In this document: one piece after another, positions 14,278 to 18,278 of the stretch
Layout of the letters: every line of letters starts with the position of its first letter
How positions within the stretch are numbered: position 1 is the stretch's first letter
NCBI GenBank assembly: GCA_002419365.1
Contig: DIGA01000040.1
Coordinates: 1 to 18,278 of the forward strand
Reading direction: 5' to 3'
Source of the DNA: Mageeibacillus sp. UBA5734
GTDB lineage: Bacteria > Bacillota > Clostridia > Saccharofermentanales > UBA5734
Length of the DNA stretch: 18,278 bases
Translations under genes and position numbers: made by a program
The notes under the pieces: generated by a model
Told to the model about the DNA's origin: nothing
What the model saw: the letters and a program-made list of their open reading frames with translations, nothing else
The model's database searches: none

Positions 14278-15627
14278 TCAGGTGAACCAGTCCTCATGGA
14301 TGGCCACACCATTGTTACGGATTTTCTCGAGGCACTGCGGTCGGATGCCGGTTGCCTTGTAGCGGCCCCGGAAACGGCCATGTTCATCCAGCTGGCCCTG
14401 GGTCTCAAATACAAAAATGTCCTGCATACTGACCACATCGCCTTCCATGCCAGTGATTTCCGTGATGTTGGTGACTCGGCGAGAGCCGTCGCGCAATCGG
14501 GATTGCTGGACAATGACATCGACCGCCGAGGCGATCTGGGACCGGATCGCCAGCAAAGGCAGCTCCATACCAGCCATCATGACCATGGTTTCGACACGGG
14601 CGATGGTGTCGCGAGGCGTGTTCGCATGGGTGGTCGTCAATGAGCCATCATGTCCCGTATTCATGGCCTGCAGCATGTCGAGGGCTTCGGCTGAACGGAC
14701 CTCACCAACGATGATCCGGTCCGGCCGCATGCGCAAGGCATTGCGGACCAGGTCACGAATCGAGACTTGACCGCGTCCTTCGGTATTGGCCGGCCGGCTT
14801 TCGAGCGATATAACATGCTCCTGGTTGAGCTGGATCTCGGCGGCATCCTCGATCGTGATGATGCGTTCGTCTTCCGGGATGAAGCTGGACAGGACATTGA
14901 GCAAAGTAGTCTTGCCACTGCCGGTGCCGCCTGAGACGATGATGTTGAGTCGACCCCGGACACAGGCTTCGAGGAATGCGACCATTTTGGGTGAAATCGA
15001 TCCGAACTCCACCAATTTGCCGGCGGTGAAAGGGATCTTGGAGAATTTCCGGATGGTCAGGACAGGTCCGACCAGTGACAGGGGTGGCAGAATGACATTG
15101 ACGCGCGAACCGTCGCGCAGGCGGGCATCAACCATCGGGCTTGCTTCATCGACATGGCGGCCAACCGAGGAAACGATCCGGTCGATGATGGTCATCAGGT
15201 GTTCCTGGTTGCGAAAGACAAAATCTGCCGGACGAAGCCTACCGTTGGCTTCGAGGAAAATATTCTGCGGACCGTTGACCATGACCTCTGTGATGGCAGG
15301 ATCTGCCAGGACGGATTCGAGAGGACCATAACCTGTGATGTCATTGAGGATTTCATCGACTATGCGGCCCCTTTCCCCACGGGGAATTTCGGAACCTTCT
15401 GTCTGGATCAGCTCTTCCAGCTTTTCCCGGATCAGCTGGTCAGTTGGATCTTTGACATCATTGAGCGATGCAATGGTCAGATTGCGGATCCGTTCTTTGG
15501 CCTTACTCAGGGCATCCGTGACTACAGGTTTGGCTGAGGTTTCAGCGGCAGCTGGTTGAGGCTGTCCCTGGGCTGCTGGCAAGGCAAAGTCACCTTTCTT
15601 CTCTTCCAGTCTGCGCAAAAGACTCAT
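14278..15627 (-). CDS. cpaF: Tad pilus secretion ATPase CpaF/TadA
   Basis: A hexameric VirB11-type ATPase that drives pilin polymerisation from the cytosol. The 449-residue protein has a variable Gln/Ala-rich N-terminal linker (11-40), the N-terminal domain with GYGPLESVLADPAITEVMVNG (99-119), Walker A GGTGSGKTT (233-241), the Asp-box IIT-IEDAAEIQL (256-267), Walker B RIIVGEVR (304-311), and the His box HDGSLTTTHANT (326-337). The active-site lysine and glutamate are intact, so it should be functional. ATG at 15627 overlaps the cpaE stop by four bases (ATGA) and GGAGAG sits five to seven bases upstream, so CpaE and CpaF are translationally coupled. Confidence 0.95.
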   Translation of the reverse strand: MSLLRRLEEKKGDFALPAAQGQPQPAAAETSAKPVVTDALSKAKERIRNLTIASLNDVKDPTDQLIREKLEELIQTEGSEIPRGERGRIVDEILNDITGYGPLESVLADPAITEVMVNGPQNIFLEANGRLRPADFVFRNQEHLMTIIDRIVSSVGRHVDEASPMVDARLRDGSRVNVILPPLSLVGPVLTIRKFSKIPFTAGKLVEFGSISPKMVAFLEACVRGRLNIIVSGGTGSGKTTLLNVLSSFIPEDERIITIEDAAEIQLNQEHVISLESRPANTEGRGQVSIRDLVRNALRMRPDRIIVGEVRSAEALDMLQAMNTGHDGSLTTTHANTPRDTIARVETMVMMAGMELPLLAIRSQIASAVDVIVQQSRLRDGSRRVTNITEITGMEGDVVSMQDIFVFETQGQLDEHGRFRGRYKATGIRPQCLEKIRNNGVAIHEDWFT

Positions 15628-16925
15628 GATTTCTCTCCAGTCTTCTTCCTGGCAAATAGTCCTGGTTTGGCGGATGTTTTGGCTTTTTTGTCAGCTTTTG
15701 AAGCCCTTACAGGCTTGTCCTTCTGCGACTTTCCAGCTGTATTTTTGCTTCCAGCCACAGGCTTGCTCCCAGCGGGCATCATATCTGGCTGGATCAGTTC
15801 CTTTCTGGCAGAACGGTCGACCAAGAACTGGGCCATCTGGTTGATTTCATGGGCCAGGCTGGACCGTGGGAATCCAATGACCAGTGGGATGCCCCGCTCC
15901 TGGCTGAGCTGAGAACTGCGATTGTCCTCTGGCAGGATGTAGTCAATTGGCAGATTGAGAATGCGGTCAAAGTCTTTGGTATTGACAATGCCCGGCCGGT
16001 CCGAGTTGATAACCAGATGAAGCTTGTCTTGCTGCTGCAGCGTTGTCATGACTGTGATCAGAACCTTGGTCGCCCGCAGGCTGGAAATATCCTTTTTAGC
16101 CACAATGTAAATATCGTCGGAGTTTTCGAGTGCTGTCAGAGTCGTGTCGGCGATGTCGTTGGGCAAATCGAGGACAATGAAGTCGTAATAGGGCCGCATG
16201 GTTGTCAAGAGCATTTCCACATGCCGGGCTGTGATGTATTCGGCAAATTCAGGGCTGGCCGGAGCACAGAGAAGACTCAGGCCGCTGGAATGCTGCATGG
16301 AAAACCCTTTGATGTCCTCAATTGTGAAGGAAGTTTTTTCCTGGGCCAATTCTGCCAGCGTGTCTTTGGCATTGATGTTCAACAGCAATGGAGCATCCCC
16401 GAGGTTGAGATTGAGATCGACCAGTGCGGTGCGACGCCCGGCCATGGCTAAAGCTGTGGCCAGGTTCACAGCCAAGGTCGTTCGGCCGACGCCACCTTTG
16501 CCACTATAGATGGCAATGATTCTGGGCTCTCCACCTGCCTCGATGGCACGGCCTTGTTCAAACAAGGCCGCCTGGACCAGCTGGTCGTTGATGGTGAAAA
16601 GGCTGTCCTCGCTGATGACCTGGCGCACGCCAGAATGCATGGCACTTCTGACCAGTTCCATGTCCAGCTCCGGCACTAGCACGGCAATGGCGCAGCCTGG
16701 GAAGCCCTGGTAAATCCGCTGGGCCAGTTCCATGATCCCGGCATCACCCTGCTCCTGGACCAGAAGAACTACGTGCGGAGCATAGCCTTTGATCTTGGAC
16801 ATGATGTCGGCGTCGACCGCAGCAAAACCAACCAGCGCCAAATCATCGGCAATGGCCAGGCGCTGGCGGATCATCAGGCGCTTTTCTTCACTATTGGCAA
16901 CAGCCAGAACTTTAAATTTTGCCAT
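15624..16925 (-). CDS. cpaE: CpaE-like ParA/MinD-family ATPase with an inactive receiver-like domain
   Basis: CpaE proteins position the Tad machine and resemble MinD. The 433-residue product has an N-terminal receiver-like domain (4-120), a ParA/MinD ATPase domain (135-370) and a Lys/Ser-rich, probably disordered tail (384-433). The usual phosphoacceptor Asp after the third strand is Val56 (HVVLLVQEQG), so the receiver should not be phosphorylated. The deviant Walker A reads KGGVGRTT (143-150): the signature lysine is present, but the P-loop lysine is Arg148, encoded CGA at 16484-16482. Walker B IVLDLPND (250-257) is intact. AGGT lies about nine bases before the ATG at 16925. It overlaps cpaF by four bases and follows cpaB after 30 bases. 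The altered P-loop could reduce hydrolysis or be a harmless variant. Confidence 0.93.
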   Translation of the reverse strand: MAKFKVLAVANSEEKRLMIRQRLAIADDLALVGFAAVDADIMSKIKGYAPHVVLLVQEQGDAGIMELAQRIYQGFPGCAIAVLVPELDMELVRSAMHSGVRQVISEDSLFTINDQLVQAALFEQGRAIEAGGEPRIIAIYSGKGGVGRTTLAVNLATALAMAGRRTALVDLNLNLGDAPLLLNINAKDTLAELAQEKTSFTIEDIKGFSMQHSSGLSLLCAPASPEFAEYITARHVEMLLTTMRPYYDFIVLDLPNDIADTTLTALENSDDIYIVAKKDISSLRATKVLITVMTTLQQQDKLHLVINSDRPGIVNTKDFDRILNLPIDYILPEDNRSSQLSQERGIPLVIGFPRSSLAHEINQMAQFLVDRSARKELIQPDMMPAGSKPVAGSKNTAGKSQKDKPVRASKADKKAKTSAKPGLFARKKTGEKS

Positions 16926-16955
16926 ACTGGTTCAACCTGCCTTTCCCCGGTCTCG

Positions 16956-17687
16956 TTATTCAGCGGCCGGAGCAGTCGTTGATTCTGGGAAAACCGTGGG
17001 GTACCAGGTTTCACCTGTGATGGTTTCATCCAGAACAGGGCGCAGGATGAGGCGAATGCCCGAACGGCTCGCGTAATTGATCTTGATCGCATCTTCCGGA
17101 CTGGCAGACAGCGTCACAGAGAAATAATCCTGGGGCGTGGTCGATTCTGTGCTGGATATAGTCTTTTTCCCGGTTGCCAGGACAAGCAGGTTCTCGACGA
17201 TCAGAAAGGAGACATCATTGTCTTCTTCCAACTCTGCGTTGCGCATGGTGACCACCAGATCGACATAATCGCCCTTGGTGATGTTGCCAGCGACGCCAGA
17301 TATTTCATCGACCGCAACCGTTATGGCTCTGTAGCCTGGTTCAAGCACATAGGACAGGCGTCCTTCTGCTGCTTCACCCCGTTTCTGGACTCGGGTTATA
17401 AAAACCTGTTCATTGGCTTCGATTGGCAGCTGGGTGATGGCACCGACTGCTTCATCGAGTTTGCGGGCCGCCAGCTGGTTAATCGCCTCGACCGGCCAGT
17501 CAGCCAGATAGAGCATATCCGGTGTGATTTCCGTATTTGCCGGGATGAAACGGGTAGCCAAGACCACATTGCCTTTGACAACCTGGTTTTGCTCCAGCGC
17601 CTGCCGCTGCAAAGAATCCGCAAAAAAGTAGACAGACAAGCCAACGACCAGTGCCATGAGCAAGGATAGCAGGTATATCTTTTTCAA
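16956..17687 (-). CDS. cpaB: Tad pilus assembly protein CpaB (SAF/RcpC domain)
   Basis: CpaB/RcpC proteins are envelope components of the Tad pilus system. The 243-residue product has one N-terminal membrane anchor (4-24), a SAF domain (about 39-101, GNVVLATRFIPANTEITPDML onward) and the RcpC-type domain (about 112-222). The start is TTG at 17687, not ATG: AGGAGG ends seven bases before it, and the only ATG nearby lies directly on the ribosome site in another frame. The gene begins 16 bases after the TadG-like gene stops and ends 30 bases before cpaE. The C-terminus is Thr/Ala/Glu-rich. Outer-membrane roles known from Gram-negatives need not apply here. Confidence 0.9.
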   Translation of the reverse strand: MKKIYLLSLLMALVVGLSVYFFADSLQRQALEQNQVVKGNVVLATRFIPANTEITPDMLYLADWPVEAINQLAARKLDEAVGAITQLPIEANEQVFITRVQKRGEAAEGRLSYVLEPGYRAITVAVDEISGVAGNITKGDYVDLVVTMRNAELEEDNDVSFLIVENLLVLATGKKTISSTESTTPQDYFSVTLSASPEDAIKINYASRSGIRLILRPVLDETITGETWYPTVFPESTTAPAAE

Positions 17688-17703
17688 AATCCATCCTCCT
17701 GAT

Positions 17704-18278
17704 TCATTCGACCAGCCGGGTCCGGAACAAGCCGAAGTCGTAGGTCATGTCGGTGAGCTGCTGGGTTTTGCCAACATTGACACGCATGTTGACTGGGTAG
17801 ACATACAGGGATTTATTCTCAAATTTTTGCAGGATATAGGGGGCATACCCCAATGGCAGATACCGGTGGGGTGGTTTGTCTGTCACTCGCTGATGGATGA
17901 TGATGATGATGATCCGGGGACATCCCTCGACGTAATGGTCCACGGTACAGCCACCCTGGGCAGGGAAATGGGTGCAGGCACCGTAGCGAGTTTCAAAAGC
18001 ATCCAATGCTTTGCCGAATAAAACACCCGTCTGGCCCTCGATCAAATGGGCGGGATCGTTGAAAATGATCTCACCATCATAGCCATTGACATAATCATCA
18101 TAGAACTCTGTTGCACCGCCACCCCCGCCATCGAGGTCAAGGGAACCAAAATTGCCATTGATGACTTCTTCGTCACGCGTATCAAATGTAATGGCTACGT
18201 TCTCACCCTCCAGGGTAGCTTCTCGTCTATCCAGCGAGATGCCAAGCGGAGCGATTTTCATATCCCCGATGACAGCTT
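17704..18278 (-). CDS. TadG-like pilus assembly protein, C-terminal part (runs off the right edge)
   Basis: The reading frame is open to the right edge, so the N-terminus, presumably with the membrane anchor, is missing; the ATG at 18261 is probably internal. The 191 visible residues match secreted TadG-related proteins by the succession GNFGSLDLDGGGGGATEFYD, GYDGEII, LIEGQTG and GCPRIIIIII followed by HQ, then a C-terminal beta region (YLPLGYAPYILQKFE). The run of six isoleucines comes from six ATC codons (GAT repeats at 17896-17913). Three Cys in the segment before the poly-Ile run (GACTHF, GGCTVDH, GCPR) may pair outside the cell. It is the first visible gene of the operon and stops 16 bases before cpaB. 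The family role in the pilus is poorly known. Confidence 0.78.
   Translation of the reverse strand, partial: AVIGDMKIAPLGISLDRREATLEGENVAITFDTRDEEVINGNFGSLDLDGGGGGATEFYDDYVNGYDGEIIFNDPAHLIEGQTGVLFGKALDAFETRYGACTHFPAQGGCTVDHYVEGCPRIIIIIIHQRVTDKPPHRYLPLGYAPYILQKFENKSLYVYPVNMRVNVGKTQQLTDMTYDFGLFRTRLVE
17896..17913. repeat. (GAT)6 trinucleotide repeat encoding six isoleucines
   Basis: Six uninterrupted GAT units on the plus strand give six ATC (Ile) codons in the TadG-like gene. Length change by slippage would keep the frame and alter only the length of the beta strand after GCPR. Confidence 0.9.

Noticed and set aside
17500..17694. ATG ORF at 17694 overlapping the start of cpaB
   Set aside because: Its ATG sits directly on the AGGAGG element with no spacing and its product has no family features; the TTG start at 17687 gives the full CpaB anchor.
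1..18278. CRISPR arrays, tRNA/rRNA genes, insertion sequences and phage genes
   Set aside because: No regularly spaced repeats, cloverleaf-like segments, transposase or integrase motifs or flanking terminal repeats were seen on either strand.

Overview
The window (18,278 bp) looks like chromosomal core DNA from a Gram-positive-type bacterium, most likely an uncultured or poorly studied member of the Bacillota (Clostridia-like). The grounds are strong GGAGG-type ribosome binding sites before almost every gene, a BmpA-type nucleoside lipoprotein with its own ABC transporter, a LytTR/LiaF-like pair, and a Tad (Flp) pilus operon of the CpaB-CpaE-CpaF-TadB-TadC layout. Chloroflexota cannot be excluded from sequence alone. 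I see no mobile element, CRISPR array, tRNA or rRNA.

Left edge (1-670): the first codons of a minus-strand gene lie behind a strong -10 box and a perfect 10-bp inverted repeat. A 36-codon minus-strand ORF with an excellent ribosome binding site follows. Then comes a self-contained plus-strand gene for a 51-residue four-cysteine protein with its own TATAAT box and a hairpin terminator that can work in both directions.

Nucleoside/phosphate block (669-8176, all minus strand, read right to left): BmpA-like lipoprotein, a 13-bp intercistronic hairpin, a double-domain ABC ATPase, two permeases joined by ATGA overlaps, a PiT phosphate transporter, its DUF47 (PhoU-like) partner, and a PPK2 polyphosphate kinase. 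Spacing is tight throughout, so one transcript could link nucleoside import to phosphate uptake and polyphosphate-driven nucleotide phosphorylation. The bidirectional hairpin at 586-609 can end it.

Middle (8330-10855): a DUF434-family gene (minus) is divergent from a three-gene plus-strand cluster: a LytTR DNA-binding regulator, a LiaF-like four-helix membrane protein that overlaps it, and an unrecognised 117-residue protein.

Tad pilus operon (10852-18278, minus strand): the C-terminal part of a TadG-like secreted protein (runs off the right edge), CpaB (TTG start), CpaE (ParA/MinD-like ATPase with an inactive receiver-like domain and an altered P-loop), CpaF/TadA secretion ATPase, TadB, TadC, a DUF192 protein, and a 386-residue coiled-coil protein whose N-terminus resembles DivIVA. 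That last gene meets the 117-residue gene tail to tail with overlapping stop codons. The most original lead here is that the DivIVA-like coiled-coil protein and the unusual CpaE may form a positioning system for the pilus machine; this is inference.
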